From contig CALMED010000006.1 in the NCBI GenBank assembly GCA_937862815.1, positions 62,001 to 126,000 of the forward strand: a DNA stretch of 64,000 bases, in the 5' to 3' direction. The notes under the pieces were generated by a model that ran no database searches, was not told the origin of the DNA, and saw only the letters and a list, made by a program, of their open reading frames with translations. Both the position numbers and the translations under genes were made by a program. This DNA is from an uncultured Chitinophagaceae bacterium. GTDB taxonomy: Bacteria; Bacteroidota; Bacteroidia; Chitinophagales; Chitinophagaceae. Below, piece by piece: positions 16,168 through 25,552 of this stretch (position 1 is its first letter; each line of letters starts with the position of its first letter).

Positions 16168-18634
16168 GGTGAATCTTCTTACATTGAAAAAGGCCGGCCT
16201 TTCCTCCCTCCTGCCGCTCGTTGCGTTGTTGCTGCTGGGTTCCTGCGGTGTAAAAAACTTTCCCAAAGAAACTCCATTTGTGTATGATAATAAAATTGAG
16301 ATTGTAAGCCCGCAGATGAGCAAGGAAGACAAGAAAATTCTCAAAGGGAAACTCACCACACAACTGGCCGACAGCCTCCAGCTCAGGATCCGCGAACGCC
16401 TGCTTATCCTCACCACCCTGCTCGATCCACCCGCTTTCGACACCTCTTATGCCCGGCAGAGTACCGAAAACATGGAGATTTACCTCAAAACCATCGGTTA
16501 CTTCAATGGCAAAGTGCGGTACACCTATACCATAGATACGGTGACAAAAAAAAGACCGGAGCCGGTTGAATACCGCACCACCACCACCTTTGACGTGCAG
16601 ACCGGCCCCGTGTTCCGCCTCGACTCCGTGGATTATTTTATGACCGACACGGCCCGGCCGCAACTGACCAACCCGCTGCAGGAACTGACGAATGAGCACC
16701 GTTCCAAAAGCGCCCTCCGCAAAGGGGTACCTTTTACCGAGTCGCTGTTGCTGCAGGAACTGGAGCGTCTGGTGGATCTTTACCGCAACAACGGGTATTT
16801 CAATTTTTCACGGGAACACCTTTTCATTGAAGCCGACACGGTATTCCTGCCCCTGCTCAATCCCTTCCTGGATCCCTTTGAACGCATCGAAGTTTTGCAG
16901 GAAGCCCGGAAGCGCCGCGAAAACCCGCAGATCAACGTCTTTGTGCGGGTACGCCCCAACCTTCCCGATGCCGTCTTTACCCGCTACCAGGTGGGCAAAG
17001 TGACTGTATACCCCGACCATGCCGGCGCACTCACCGACTCTTCCGCCTACGAAACGATCGAAGCGGGTTCCCTGTTCATCCGGCAGCGCACACCTGCTTA
17101 TAAACCCGGCTTCCTGCAGTCGAACATCTACCTGCAACCGGGCAGCCTGTACCGCCTTGATGAGCTGAACCGAACGTTCAGCAACCTCAACAACCTTGGC
17201 ACCTGGCAGTTCATCAAGATTGAACCCCGCGAAAACCGCGAACAAAACCTGCTGCGGGCCGACAGTCCGCTGATTGATTTCGATATCTTCCTTACCCCCG
17301 CCAAAAAATATACGTTCAGCACCGACCTCGAAAGTGTGTTCAACCAGACCCAGCAAACGGCCCTGGCCACCGCGGGTAACCTGGTGGGCTTTGGTTTGAA
17401 CATGGGCATCCGCAACCGCAACTGGGACCGGCAGGGCATCCAGGCCTCCAACACCATCCGGGGCGGCGTGGAAGCGGGCGTGGGACAGATCAACACCGGC
17501 CTGCAGGCCACCGAACTCACCTACAGCAACAGCTTCACCTTTCCGCGGCTGCTGGGGCTGGGAAATGCGTGGAAGGACAAATTTCTATTCCGGCGCACCT
17601 TCATCAACACCAACCTGTCACTCATTGACCGCAACATCCGCAACCGCGGCCTGTTCAGTCTCACCAACATCGGCCCCTCCTTCGGCTGGCAGGTACGGAA
17701 CTTCCGCAACGAGATCATCAGCTTCCGGCCATTGAACGTGGAATACGTGAAACTCAATTCCGTGTCGCCACAGTTCCAGGAGCAGCTCAACGCCAACCCC
17801 TTCCTGCTCTTTTCGTTCAACACCGGCCTGGTCATCGGCTCCGTATTCTCCTTTACCAAGCCCCAGATTGTATCGCGTCGCAAATCTAACCACGTTAGCT
17901 TTTTCCGCTTTGGCGTGGAGGAATCGGGCGCGCTCTTCGGACGCCTGAAAAAAGCCATCCCGGTATTCGACCGCGAACTGTTTGAATACATCAAGGGAGA
18001 AGTGGAATTCAAACACGAAATACGCTATCCCAAACACAGCTGGGTGTTCCGCACCGCCGTGGGAGCCGGCTACCTGTACAACGACACGGTAAGCATGCCC
18101 TTCTTCAAGCAGTTCACGGGCGGCGGTCCCAACAGCATGCGGGCCTGGCCCCTGCGCAGTATTGGCCCGGGCAGCACCCCCCTGCAGCAACGCGAAGAAA
18201 GCAACCGCTTCTTCAGCCGCAGCGGCGACTTCATGCTGGAGGCTAACGCCGAATACCGGTTCAACATCGCCAGCGTTATCCCCAACACCTTTGTGATCCG
18301 CGGGGCGCTCTTTACCGATGTGGGCAACGTGTGGAACTTCCGCAACAAGAGCAACCGCGGCAACGATACGGCCGTTTTCCAGATCAAAAACCTCTACCGC
18401 GAACTGGGTGTGAGCATGGGCTCGGGCCTGCGTTTTGACTTCGTGGGACTGTTCCTGCTGCGGCTCGACTTTGGCTTCCGGGTGAAAAACCCTGCCCATC
18501 CATTCATAGAGGAAAATAACGGCTGGCGCTTTCCCAAAGTGAGCCTGGCCCACCTCGTCCGTGGCCGCGACATTGACCGGCAGTGGCGCTACGAGAATTT
18601 CAATTTATCACTGGGAATCAACTATCCGTTTTAG
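16166..18634 (+). CDS. BamA/TamA (Omp85) family outer membrane protein, lipoprotein signal
   Basis: 822 residues. It begins with a lipoprotein signal peptide (hydrophobic run ending LLLGSCG), followed by POTRA-like segments (about 90-380) and a C-terminal 16-strand-type barrel (about 400-822) with the GGPNSMRAWPLRSIGPGS segment near residue 650, equivalent to the conserved VRGF/Y region of Omp85 loop 6. The last residue is Phe, as is usual for barrel proteins. It probably inserts or translocates outer-membrane proteins, or exports lipids, as a TamA-like paralogue; the lipoprotein signal is common for this group in Bacteroidota. The 3' end overlaps truB by 17 bp, tail to tail. Confidence 0.88.
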   Translation: MVNLLTLKKAGLSSLLPLVALLLLGSCGVKNFPKETPFVYDNKIEIVSPQMSKEDKKILKGKLTTQLADSLQLRIRERLLILTTLLDPPAFDTSYARQSTENMEIYLKTIGYFNGKVRYTYTIDTVTKKRPEPVEYRTTTTFDVQTGPVFRLDSVDYFMTDTARPQLTNPLQELTNEHRSKSALRKGVPFTESLLLQELERLVDLYRNNGYFNFSREHLFIEADTVFLPLLNPFLDPFERIEVLQEARKRRENPQINVFVRVRPNLPDAVFTRYQVGKVTVYPDHAGALTDSSAYETIEAGSLFIRQRTPAYKPGFLQSNIYLQPGSLYRLDELNRTFSNLNNLGTWQFIKIEPRENREQNLLRADSPLIDFDIFLTPAKKYTFSTDLESVFNQTQQTALATAGNLVGFGLNMGIRNRNWDRQGIQASNTIRGGVEAGVGQINTGLQATELTYSNSFTFPRLLGLGNAWKDKFLFRRTFINTNLSLIDRNIRNRGLFSLTNIGPSFGWQVRNFRNEIISFRPLNVEYVKLNSVSPQFQEQLNANPFLLFSFNTGLVIGSVFSFTKPQIVSRRKSNHVSFFRFGVEESGALFGRLKKAIPVFDRELFEYIKGEVEFKHEIRYPKHSWVFRTAVGAGYLYNDTVSMPFFKQFTGGGPNSMRAWPLRSIGPGSTPLQQREESNRFFSRSGDFMLEANAEYRFNIASVIPNTFVIRGALFTDVGNVWNFRNKSNRGNDTAVFQIKNLYRELGVSMGSGLRFDFVGLFLLRLDFGFRVKNPAHPFIEENNGWRFPKVSLAHLVRGRDIDRQWRYENFNLSLGINYPF

Positions 18635-19334
18635 CGGCTGCACCGGCGGCCAGCATTTCCCGTATCCAGGCAAGGGTGTCGGGGAGACTGCGGGCCTCTT
18701 CCAGCGGAAACTCCCCGATGCGGGTACGGCACAAACTGCTGAGGAAAGCGCCGCAGCCCAGGGCCTGACCGAGGTCGTGTGCCAGGCTGCGGATGTAGGT
18801 GCCGGTGGAACAGACCACACGGAAATGCAGTACCGGCCAGGCATAACGGGTGATCTCGAATGCATGGATGGCGATGGTGCGGGGCTCCAGTACAACGTCG
18901 AGGCCTTTACGTGCCAGCAGGTACACCGGTTTTCCCTTTTGCTTCACAGCCGAGTGAATGGGTGGCACCTGCTGAATGACACCCCGGAACTGCTGCAGGG
19001 TTTCCTCCACTTGCTGCGGGGTGATATGGTGGTAATCGCGGAACTGATCCGGCTCACTCTCCAGGTCGTAGGTGGGGGTAACGGCGCCCAGGGTGATGGT
19101 GCCGGTGTATTCTTTTTCCCGGGCCATGTATTCGTTGATGCGCTTGGTGAACTTACCGGTGCACACAATGAGCAGGCCGGTGGCCAGGGGATCCAGCGTA
19201 CCGGCATGGCCCACTTTTTTAATGCGCAGGGTGCTGCGGATCTTGGCCACCACATCGTGCGAGGTCCATTCCAGCGGTTTATCCACCAGCAGCACCTGTC
19301 CTTCTGTAAACGCGTTGGTAACGGGCTCTTTCAT
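18618..19334 (-). CDS. truB: tRNA pseudouridine(55) synthase
   Basis: 238 residues. The catalytic Asp is in VGHAGTLDPLATGLL near residue 45; other family parts are LLVDKPLEWTSHDVV at the N-terminus and the GTYIRSLAHDLG motif near 180. The enzyme makes pseudouridine in the T-loop of tRNAs. The protein lacks the C-terminal PUA domain of the longest TruB forms, which is common in this phylum. It lies 15 bp downstream of proS on the same strand, so the two translation-related genes may be co-transcribed. The end overlaps the convergent Omp85 gene by 17 bp. Confidence 0.96.
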   Translation of the reverse strand: MKEPVTNAFTEGQVLLVDKPLEWTSHDVVAKIRSTLRIKKVGHAGTLDPLATGLLIVCTGKFTKRINEYMAREKEYTGTITLGAVTPTYDLESEPDQFRDYHHITPQQVEETLQQFRGVIQQVPPIHSAVKQKGKPVYLLARKGLDVVLEPRTIAIHAFEITRYAWPVLHFRVVCSTGTYIRSLAHDLGQALGCGAFLSSLCRTRIGEFPLEEARSLPDTLAWIREMLAAGAAAKTDS

Positions 19335-19349
19335 GTTCGTTGGTTCCGC

Positions 19350-20828
19350 TTAGTAGGCCTGCGCAAACAGCACCCTGCGGGCGGAGGGTTTACCACTGAA
19401 CACACAGGTACCGGGTTCCGCGTCTCCTTCAAACGGGATGCAGCGGATGGTGGCCTTGGTTTTCTCCTTGATGGCGGTTTCGGTTTCCGGGGTACCGTCC
19501 CAGTGGGCCGCAAGGAAGCCGCCCTTCTCTTCGAGCGTGCGGGTGAACTCCTCCCAGCTGTCCACCGGCGTGATGTGGGCGTCGCGGTACATGCGGGCCC
19601 TTTCAAAGAGATTCGCCTGGATGGCTTCCAGCAGTTGGGTTATATGACTTACAATGCCGTCGAGGAGAACGGATTCTTTTTCCTTCGTATCGCGGCGGGC
19701 TACTTCAATGACGTTCTGCTCCAGGTCGCGGGCGCCGATGGCGAGGCGCACGGGTACGCCTTTCATTTCGTATTCGTTGAATTTCCACCCCGGGCGGGTA
19801 TGGTCGCTGTCGTCGTATTTCACACGGATGCCCTTTGCCTGCAGTTCCTTTACGATGACTGCTACCCGCTGGCCGATAGCGGCTTTCTGTTCTTCCCCTT
19901 TGTAGATGGGTACAATCACCACCTGCAGCGGAGCGATGCGGGGCGGCAATACCAGCCCGTCGTCATCGCTGTGGGCCATCACCAGGGCGCCGATGAGGCG
20001 GGTACTTACCCCCCAGCTGGTCGCCCACACGTATTCCTGCCGGTTTTCTTTGTTCAGGTATTTCACCTCAAAGGCTTTGGCAAAATTCTGCCCCAGGAAA
20101 TGCGAGGTGCCGGCCTGCAGGGCCTTGCCATCCTGCATGAGCGCTTCGATGCAGTAGGTATCCACGGCGCCGGCAAACCGCTCACTTTCGCTTTTCACGC
20201 CCCTGATCACCGGCAGCGCCATGTACTCTTCGGCGAAGGTGGCATATACGTCGAGCATGCGGCGGGTTTCTTCCACCGCTTCCGCCTCGGTGGCATGGGC
20301 GGTATGGCCCTCCTGCCAGAGAAACTCGGCGGTGCGCAGGAAAAGACGGGTACGCATCTCCCAGCGCACCACGTTGGCCCACTGGTTCACGAGGATGGGC
20401 AGGTCGCGGTACGACTGGATCCAGTCGCGGTAGGTATTCCAGATAATGGCTTCACTGGTGGGACGTACCACCAGTTCTTCTTCCAGCCGGGCTTCGGGAT
20501 CCACCATGAGGGCGCCCTTGCGGGAGGGATCCGCCTTGAGGCGGTAGTGGGTAACTACGGCGCATTCCTTGGCAAAGCCCTCGGCGTTCTTTTCTTCGGC
20601 TTCAAACAGACTCTTGGGCACAAAGAGGGGAAAATAAGCGTTCTGGTGACCGGTGTCCTTGAACATTTTATCCAGCACATCGCGGATGTTTTCCCAGAGC
20701 GCGAAGCCGTACGGCTTGATGACCATGCACCCCCGCACGGCGGAGTAATCGGCCAGTCCGCCTTTCAGGATGAGATCGTTGTACCATTGCGCATAATCCT
20801 GTTCACGAGAGGTGATTGCCGTAGCCAT
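19350..20828 (-). CDS. proS: Prolyl-tRNA synthetase (eukaryote/archaea-like, no editing insert)
   Basis: 492 residues, a class II synthetase joining proline to tRNA-Pro. The N-terminus contains [19 protein letters not shown] and the start of motif 1 ([13 protein letters not shown]); motif 2 is in the [16 protein letters not shown] stretch near residue 160, and a C-terminal zinc-binding-like domain ends the protein. The length and the lack of a ~180-residue INS editing insertion mark the archaeal/eukaryotic-type ProRS that most Bacteroidota use. On the minus strand an exact TACTTTTG -7 box (20941-20948) lies about 110 nt upstream, though no -33 box is at the right distance. truB follows 15 bp downstream. 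Confidence 0.96.
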   Translation of the reverse strand: MATAITSREQDYAQWYNDLILKGGLADYSAVRGCMVIKPYGFALWENIRDVLDKMFKDTGHQNAYFPLFVPKSLFEAEEKNAEGFAKECAVVTHYRLKADPSRKGALMVDPEARLEEELVVRPTSEAIIWNTYRDWIQSYRDLPILVNQWANVVRWEMRTRLFLRTAEFLWQEGHTAHATEAEAVEETRRMLDVYATFAEEYMALPVIRGVKSESERFAGAVDTYCIEALMQDGKALQAGTSHFLGQNFAKAFEVKYLNKENRQEYVWATSWGVSTRLIGALVMAHSDDDGLVLPPRIAPLQVVIVPIYKGEEQKAAIGQRVAVIVKELQAKGIRVKYDDSDHTRPGWKFNEYEMKGVPVRLAIGARDLEQNVIEVARRDTKEKESVLLDGIVSHITQLLEAIQANLFERARMYRDAHITPVDSWEEFTRTLEEKGGFLAAHWDGTPETETAIKEKTKATIRCIPFEGDAEPGTCVFSGKPSARRVLFAQAY

Positions 20829-20984
20829 GAGGGTTTTGTTTAAGTCGTTGAATTAGAAGAAATTTAACAGGCCTTTGCGCTTACATTTTAACTTCCGGCC
20901 TGAGGTTTGTTATAGTGAATTATTAACAGTTACGAAGCTGCAAAAGTAGTAACTTCACATTACAAACTTTCAAAACGAAACGCC

Positions 20985-21785
20985 ATGAATGCACGCATAC
21001 TTCTCTTCGCGTTGGCACTGGCCGGGTTTACCTCCTGCGCCACTTACCGTTCCGGGCAAACACCCGACGACGTGTACTACTCTCCTGCACGTGAAAGTGA
21101 CGGGTACGTGCAGGTGGACCGCGACCGCGACAACCGCTATTCCTACAACAACCAGGAGCAGATGGATGACATCCGGCTGCGTCAGCAGCTGCGTGATCCG
21201 CGGCTTCGTGGTTTTGACGACGACTTTTACTGGGCGCCCCGTTACAACACCTGGGGCTGGAATACCTGGAATAATCCGTATAACACCTGGGGCTGGGGCT
21301 GGAACAACCCCTTTGCCTGGAACGATCCATGGCGTTGGAACAACGGCTTTGGATGGAACCATGGCTTTGGATGGAACAACGGTTTTGGCTGGAACAACGG
21401 TTTCGGATGGAACCGCCCGCTGTTCTGGAACAGCGGTCCGGGTATCATCGTAACCAAGCCCGTTATCAGCACCAACTCTACCGGTATCCGTTATTCGCCG
21501 GGTATTCAGAACGTGGGCAACTCCCGCAATAACAACAGTCTCTTCAAGGGCAATACCAACAACGGCAGCCGCTTCTTCAACAATGCCACCAACAACACCA
21601 ACTCCAACCGCCGGAGTAACAGCAGCTGGTTTGGCAACAGCAACAGCAGTGGCAGCGGAAGCAGTTTTGGCAACAGCAACAGCTCGGGCGGCAGCCGCAT
21701 CTTCAGCAGCGGCAGCAGCGGTGGTTCGGGTCGCAGCAGCAGTCCCGCACCGTCCGGCAACAGCGGTGGCGGACGCCGCAACTGA
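20985..21785 (+). CDS. W/N/G-rich lipoprotein of unknown function
   Basis: 266 residues. The signal peptide has a lipobox (LAGFTSCA), so the mature protein is a lipoprotein with Cys near residue 18. Residues 85-150 are an unusual Trp/Asn/Gly-rich tract made of short repeats (for example WNNGFG four times in tandem-like arrangement), and residues 175-266 are a Ser/Asn/Gly-rich low-complexity tail with little predicted structure. No enzyme motif is visible. Similar Trp-rich lipoproteins occur in other Bacteroidota beside proS; a role at the cell surface is inference. The gene is divergent from proS, with 156 bp between them. Confidence 0.75.
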   Translation: MNARILLFALALAGFTSCATYRSGQTPDDVYYSPARESDGYVQVDRDRDNRYSYNNQEQMDDIRLRQQLRDPRLRGFDDDFYWAPRYNTWGWNTWNNPYNTWGWGWNNPFAWNDPWRWNNGFGWNHGFGWNNGFGWNNGFGWNRPLFWNSGPGIIVTKPVISTNSTGIRYSPGIQNVGNSRNNNSLFKGNTNNGSRFFNNATNNTNSNRRSNSSWFGNSNSSGSGSSFGNSNSSGGSRIFSSGSSGGSGRSSSPAPSGNSGGGRRN

Positions 21786-21876
21786 TCGTGGTACTGTGTT
21801 TCTATGCAACAATCCATTCATCAATTAACGGATGCGGCGAAGGTATCTGTCCGCTACCCGGCCGAATAATTCTACC

Positions 21877-23475
21877 ATGAAAAAAATGCTACCCCGTACA
21901 TTCGTCCGCCGCGGCATGACCATACCGGCACTTTTACTGGCCGCTTCTCCCCTGCTGGCCCAGGATGCCCTGGATGCCCTCCGCTTCTCGCTCTGGGATC
22001 CCGTGCACAGCGCCCGCGTGCGGGCCATCGGCGGGGCCAACGTTTCACTGGGAGGTGATATCAGCTCCACCTTCATCAACCCCGCTGGCCTGGCCCAGTT
22101 CAAAACCAACGAAGTGGTGTTGACGCCAGGCTTCTTCCTCAACGGCACGAAGATGCAGTACAATGACAGCTCTTTCAAAGGCAACCGCTCGGCCCTCAAC
22201 AGCGGGGTGAACGGGGTGATCCTCAGCTGGGGCAACCGCTTCCGCAGCAGTCCCATCCGCAACACCACCGTGAGCTTTGCCATCAACCAGGCCGCCAACT
22301 TCAACTCCAACTTCGCCTACAGCGGGCGCAACAACCTCAGCTCCTACTCAGAGAAGTGGGTGGAAGAGCTGGCCTTCAACCGGGTGACTAACTTCAACGC
22401 CGCGCTCAACAATTTCCCCAACGGTGCCAGCCTGGCGGTAGAAAACTACCTGGTGGACAGCATCCTCAGCTTCGGTTCCATCATCGGCTACCGCACCAAC
22501 GCCGAAACCCAGCGGATGCCGCTCGACCAGTCGTTCAGCTACCAGACCCGCGGCGGCATCCAGGAAGCAGCCATCGCCATGGCCTGGAACAACCAGGAAA
22601 AACTGCTCTATGGTGTAACACTGGGCTTCCCGATCGTGAACTTCCGCCGGCAATCCACCATCGAAGAGCGCGATGGCAGCGGCAATACCGATAACGACTT
22701 CGAATCCTTCCGCCTCACAGAAACCTTCTCCACCATCGGCTCGGGCATCAATGCCAAGCTGGGGCTGATCGTAAAACCCGTAGAGCATTTCCGCATCGGG
22801 CTGACCTTCCACACACCTTCGTTGCTGTCGCTCACCGACCGTACGTTTGCCGACCTGCAGACCAACGTGGAGAACTACGCCCGCCGCATCACCGGCGATA
22901 ACTCCCGGCCTTCCACCTTCCGGCTTAACACGGCCGATATCACCGGCGGCACCGATTACACGTACACGTATACCCTCAGCACACCCTGGCGGGCAGCCGC
23001 TTCGTTGTCCTATGTGTTCCGGGAAATCAAAGACGTGACCAAACAAAAAGCATTCATCACCGGCGATGTGGAACTGATCAACTACCGCTCCATGCGTTAC
23101 AGCGGCGCCGAAAATGTAGATAACAGCTATTTCCAGGCGGTAAACGACGATATCCGCGCCCTCTACCGCATGGCCATTCATGCCCGGCTGGGCGGCGAGC
23201 TGAAATTCAAAACGCTGATGGTACGCGGCGGGGTGAACTACCGCAGCAGCGCTTACAAAAAAGACGCGCTGCCCGAAGGCACACCGGCCTGGGCGCTTAC
23301 CCCCAGCCTGGGACTGGGCTACCGCGACAAAGGCGTTTTTGTTGATCTCACCTACGCCCACACCCTTGGGCGGGATGTACACTTCCCCTACCTGCTGGCC
23401 GATAATGTTTACCCCTTCGCCCGCAACCGGTTCTTCAACGGACAGGTGGTGGCAACGGTGGGATTTAAGTTTTAA
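21877..23475 (+). CDS. FadL/OmpP1-like outer membrane beta-barrel protein
   Basis: 532 residues with a signal peptide ending SPLLAQ and a mature part that alternates hydrophobic and polar residues as in a barrel, closing with a terminal Phe (VVATVGFKF). The N-terminal ALRFSLWDPVHSARVRAIGGAN and FINPAGLAQ pattern is shared with the OmpP1/FadL/TodX and PorV-like families: proteins of outer-membrane hydrophobic-compound transport or T9SS cargo shuttling. FadL-like is preferred here because of the length; PorV-like proteins are shorter. The start at 21877 is chosen because it gives a compact signal; an upstream start at 21832 adds a basic stretch. It is 91 bp after the lipoprotein gene. Confidence 0.75.
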   Translation: MKKMLPRTFVRRGMTIPALLLAASPLLAQDALDALRFSLWDPVHSARVRAIGGANVSLGGDISSTFINPAGLAQFKTNEVVLTPGFFLNGTKMQYNDSSFKGNRSALNSGVNGVILSWGNRFRSSPIRNTTVSFAINQAANFNSNFAYSGRNNLSSYSEKWVEELAFNRVTNFNAALNNFPNGASLAVENYLVDSILSFGSIIGYRTNAETQRMPLDQSFSYQTRGGIQEAAIAMAWNNQEKLLYGVTLGFPIVNFRRQSTIEERDGSGNTDNDFESFRLTETFSTIGSGINAKLGLIVKPVEHFRIGLTFHTPSLLSLTDRTFADLQTNVENYARRITGDNSRPSTFRLNTADITGGTDYTYTYTLSTPWRAAASLSYVFREIKDVTKQKAFITGDVELINYRSMRYSGAENVDNSYFQAVNDDIRALYRMAIHARLGGELKFKTLMVRGGVNYRSSAYKKDALPEGTPAWALTPSLGLGYRDKGVFVDLTYAHTLGRDVHFPYLLADNVYPFARNRFFNGQVVATVGFKF

Positions 23476-23599
23476 TGAGTGAATGAGTGATTGAGTGAAT
23501 GAATGAATGGGGGGAGTGTGTTGGAAGGAAGGCGTTTCTCCTTGTTTGAAATGCCTGTCAGAAAAAGAACGCCGCGTTTTCTGCGAATCCATCGGCGGC

Positions 23600-23680
23600 A
23601 TCTGCGGGAAATTCTACGGCGCAGAGAAAGGAGAAGCAGCGATTTTCGCAGAGAGGAAAGTAAGGATTGAAGGACTGAGG
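23600..23680. repeat. 81-bp direct repeat, copy 1
   Basis: Begins ATCTGCGGGAAATTC and ends GGATTGAAGGACTGAGG. It differs from copy 2 at about five positions, so the duplication is fairly recent or homogenised. Confidence 0.85.
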
Positions 23681-23807
23681 GATTGAAGGATTCAAGGACT
23701 GAGGGATTGAAGGATTGAATGAGGGGCGTGTCGTAGTGAGAGTAATTCTGATTCTTTTAAATGCCTTTAAAAAGGAATTTCGTGAAATCTGCGGAACAAT
23801 CTGCAAA

Positions 23808-23888
23808 ATCTGCGGGAAATTCTCCGGCGCAGAGGAAGGAGAAGCAGAGGCTTTCGCAGAGAGGAAAGTAAGGATTGAAGGACTGAGG
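23808..23888. repeat. 81-bp direct repeat, copy 2
   Basis: The second copy, 208 bp downstream of copy 1 in the same orientation. It is preceded by further ATCTGCGG/ATCTGC words at 23787-23807, a partial third unit. Confidence 0.85.
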
Positions 23889-23996
23889 CAAACCGCAAAT
23901 ACATTAAGACGCAAAGTTGCTGGTTGTTTCACGCGGCGGGCACGGTGGAGCGGCGGACGCGACGTTTTTTCTTCCGCGACGTAGCGGTACATATCA

Positions 23997-24899
23997 CTAA
24001 CTCATTTCCCCCACCACATACGAATAAATCGCCTCCGTTTCCTGCGGTTCAAACCATGCAACGCCCTCCTGTTTACGTAGCCAGGTGAGCTGCCGGCGGG
24101 CATACTGGCGGGTGTGCTGCTGAATGGATTCCACGGCCTGCGGTAAAGTGCTCATCCCGTCAAAATAATCAAATAATTCCTGGTAGCCCACCGTCTGCAG
24201 CGCATTGAGGTGCCGGAAGGGATACAGGGCGCGGGCTTCTGCTTCCAGGCCCTGTTCCATCATGTGTACCACGCGCCGGTTGATGCGTTCGTGCAACAAG
24301 GTTCGTGGCAGGTTCAGCCCCACAGTAATGCAGCGGAAAGGGCGCTCCCGGCGCTGCCCGGTGCGGAACGACAGGATGGACTGCCCCGTACCCTCCACTA
24401 CTTCCAGCGCCCGCAGCATGCGATGCGGATTGAGCATTTCTCCCGTGGCGGCAAACATCGGATCCCGCTCTGCCAGCTGCTGCTGAAGCCAGGCAAGGCC
24501 CTGTTGTTCGTAGTGCGCCTGCAGGCGTTGCCGCAGTTCGGGAGCTACCGGGGGAATGGCATCCATCCCCTCACAAAAGGCTTTGATGTAGAGTCCGGTA
24601 CCACCCGACACCACCACCAGGTCGGTCTCCTCAAAACAGGCAGCCGCTTTCGCCAGCGCATAGTTTTCGAAAGTGGCCGCGGTAACGTCGTCGTGAATGG
24701 AATGGGAGTTGATGAAATAGTGCGGTACAGCGGCCAGTTCCTCCGGGGAGGGCTTGGCCACGCCGATGGTAAGTTCGCGGAAACACTGCCGCGAGTCGGC
24801 CGAGATGACCGATGTACGGAACCGCTCTGCCAGTTCAACCGCGAGGGCTGTTTTTCCCACAGCCGTCGGGCCGGCAATCACCAACGCGATTTTGTTCAT
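23997..24899 (-). CDS. miaA: tRNA dimethylallyltransferase
   Basis: 300 residues. The P-loop is GPTAVGKTAL near residue 10, followed by VISADSRQCFRELTIG, the family signature for substrate binding, and the GGTGLYIKAFCEG segment near residue 105. The enzyme transfers a dimethylallyl group to A37 of tRNAs reading UNN codons. The ATG at 24899 gives a start directly ahead of the P-loop strand, as in family members. The gene lies 29 bp downstream of the pRiA4b-like gene on the same strand. It has a somewhat loose 3' end in a repeat-rich region with no clear terminator. Confidence 0.96.
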   Translation of the reverse strand: MNKIALVIAGPTAVGKTALAVELAERFRTSVISADSRQCFRELTIGVAKPSPEELAAVPHYFINSHSIHDDVTAATFENYALAKAAACFEETDLVVVSGGTGLYIKAFCEGMDAIPPVAPELRQRLQAHYEQQGLAWLQQQLAERDPMFAATGEMLNPHRMLRALEVVEGTGQSILSFRTGQRRERPFRCITVGLNLPRTLLHERINRRVVHMMEQGLEAEARALYPFRHLNALQTVGYQELFDYFDGMSTLPQAVESIQQHTRQYARRQLTWLRKQEGVAWFEPQETEAIYSYVVGEMS

Positions 24900-24928
24900 G
24901 CTGTTTGTTGAGGGGGAAACACCGGTGT

Positions 24929-25498
24929 TCAGAAGGCTGTTTCTTCTTCGCCGGCGGCGCCTTCTTCTTCGAGGCCCGTTTCTTCTTCGCTCTCCTCGCC
25001 TTCTTCGCCAAAGCCTTCGGCACCGGCTCCGAGGTCGTACTTCTCTTCCATCTCCGCCAGCTTATCGCCCACCAATCCCTTGGTGCCGTACTGGCTCGGG
25101 GCAATTCCTTCGGAGCGGACCACAGACGGATAGGTCAGGCGCGGATTTTCTTCTTTTATCACCTGGATAAGCTCCACGAGGAAGGTCCAGTTTTTATTGA
25201 AATCGTACACGTACACAAACTTCTGGTTGGGTTCGCGGATCTCGGAGCCGATGGAGGTCTCCTCCATGAGGAGCGGCGGCGCCTTGTAGGCTTTTTCGTA
25301 CACTTCCAGGCTGATCTCCCGCCCCTGTTGCCAGAGGTCGTTGCTGCGGAAGAAGGTGGCTTTGTGCTTGCTGTCGAACTCCCAGGCCTTGAGAATGGCT
25401 TCGTGCAGATCTTTGAAATGCTGTGTATGCCGGATCACGATATCCCGGTAGGTGGCATCGTCTTCTTCCCAATAAACCCTGAAACGCAGTACTGCCAT
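24929..25498 (-). CDS. pRiA4b ORF-3-like protein
   Basis: 189 residues. The first 130 or so match the plasmid pRiA4b ORF-3-like fold (FRVYWEEDDATYRDIVIRH, FKDLHEAILKAWEFD, and an ELIQVIKEENP segment), a family of unknown function often linked to mobile elements elsewhere but chromosomal here. The C-terminal 45 residues are a very acidic Glu/Gly tail without predicted fold. The start at 25498 is chosen because the conserved domain begins at once (MAVLRFRVYW). It is probably transcribed from its own promoter within the end of cca. The function is unknown. Confidence 0.8.
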   Translation of the reverse strand: MAVLRFRVYWEEDDATYRDIVIRHTQHFKDLHEAILKAWEFDSKHKATFFRSNDLWQQGREISLEVYEKAYKAPPLLMEETSIGSEIREPNQKFVYVYDFNKNWTFLVELIQVIKEENPRLTYPSVVRSEGIAPSQYGTKGLVGDKLAEMEEKYDLGAGAEGFGEEGEESEEETGLEEEGAAGEEETAF

Positions 25499-25552
25499 AC
25501 AATAAGTTGAAATGTGTTGCGCCAGCACCGTGGCCGGTGAAAAGGCGGATAA

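Larger units (their letters stand above)
23476..23996. repeat. Repeat-rich intergenic region
   Basis: No gene is evident. It starts with tandem variants of GAGTGAAT/GAATGAAT (about 23479-23508), followed by GATTGAAGGA/CTGAGG repeats (about 23672-23720). An 81-bp unit is present twice in direct orientation at 23600-23680 and 23808-23888, with only a handful of substitutions. The unit contains GCAGAG words common to the intergenic repeats of this genome. ORFs across it are low-complexity and not convincing. Confidence 0.8.

Noticed and set aside
15424..16443. Longer TrmH start at 16443
   Set aside because: The extra 92 residues lie inside the Omp85 coding region and do not resemble the family; ATG at 16167 matches the family N-terminus.
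18561..20843. 760-codon ORF on the plus strand across truB and proS
   Set aside because: Antisense to two clearly recognised genes; composition is typical of a shadow frame, with no domain.
24929..25498. Mobile element suggested by the pRiA4b ORF-3-like protein
   Set aside because: No transposase, integrase, terminal repeats or composition change are seen nearby; the gene sits among stable tRNA-maturation genes.
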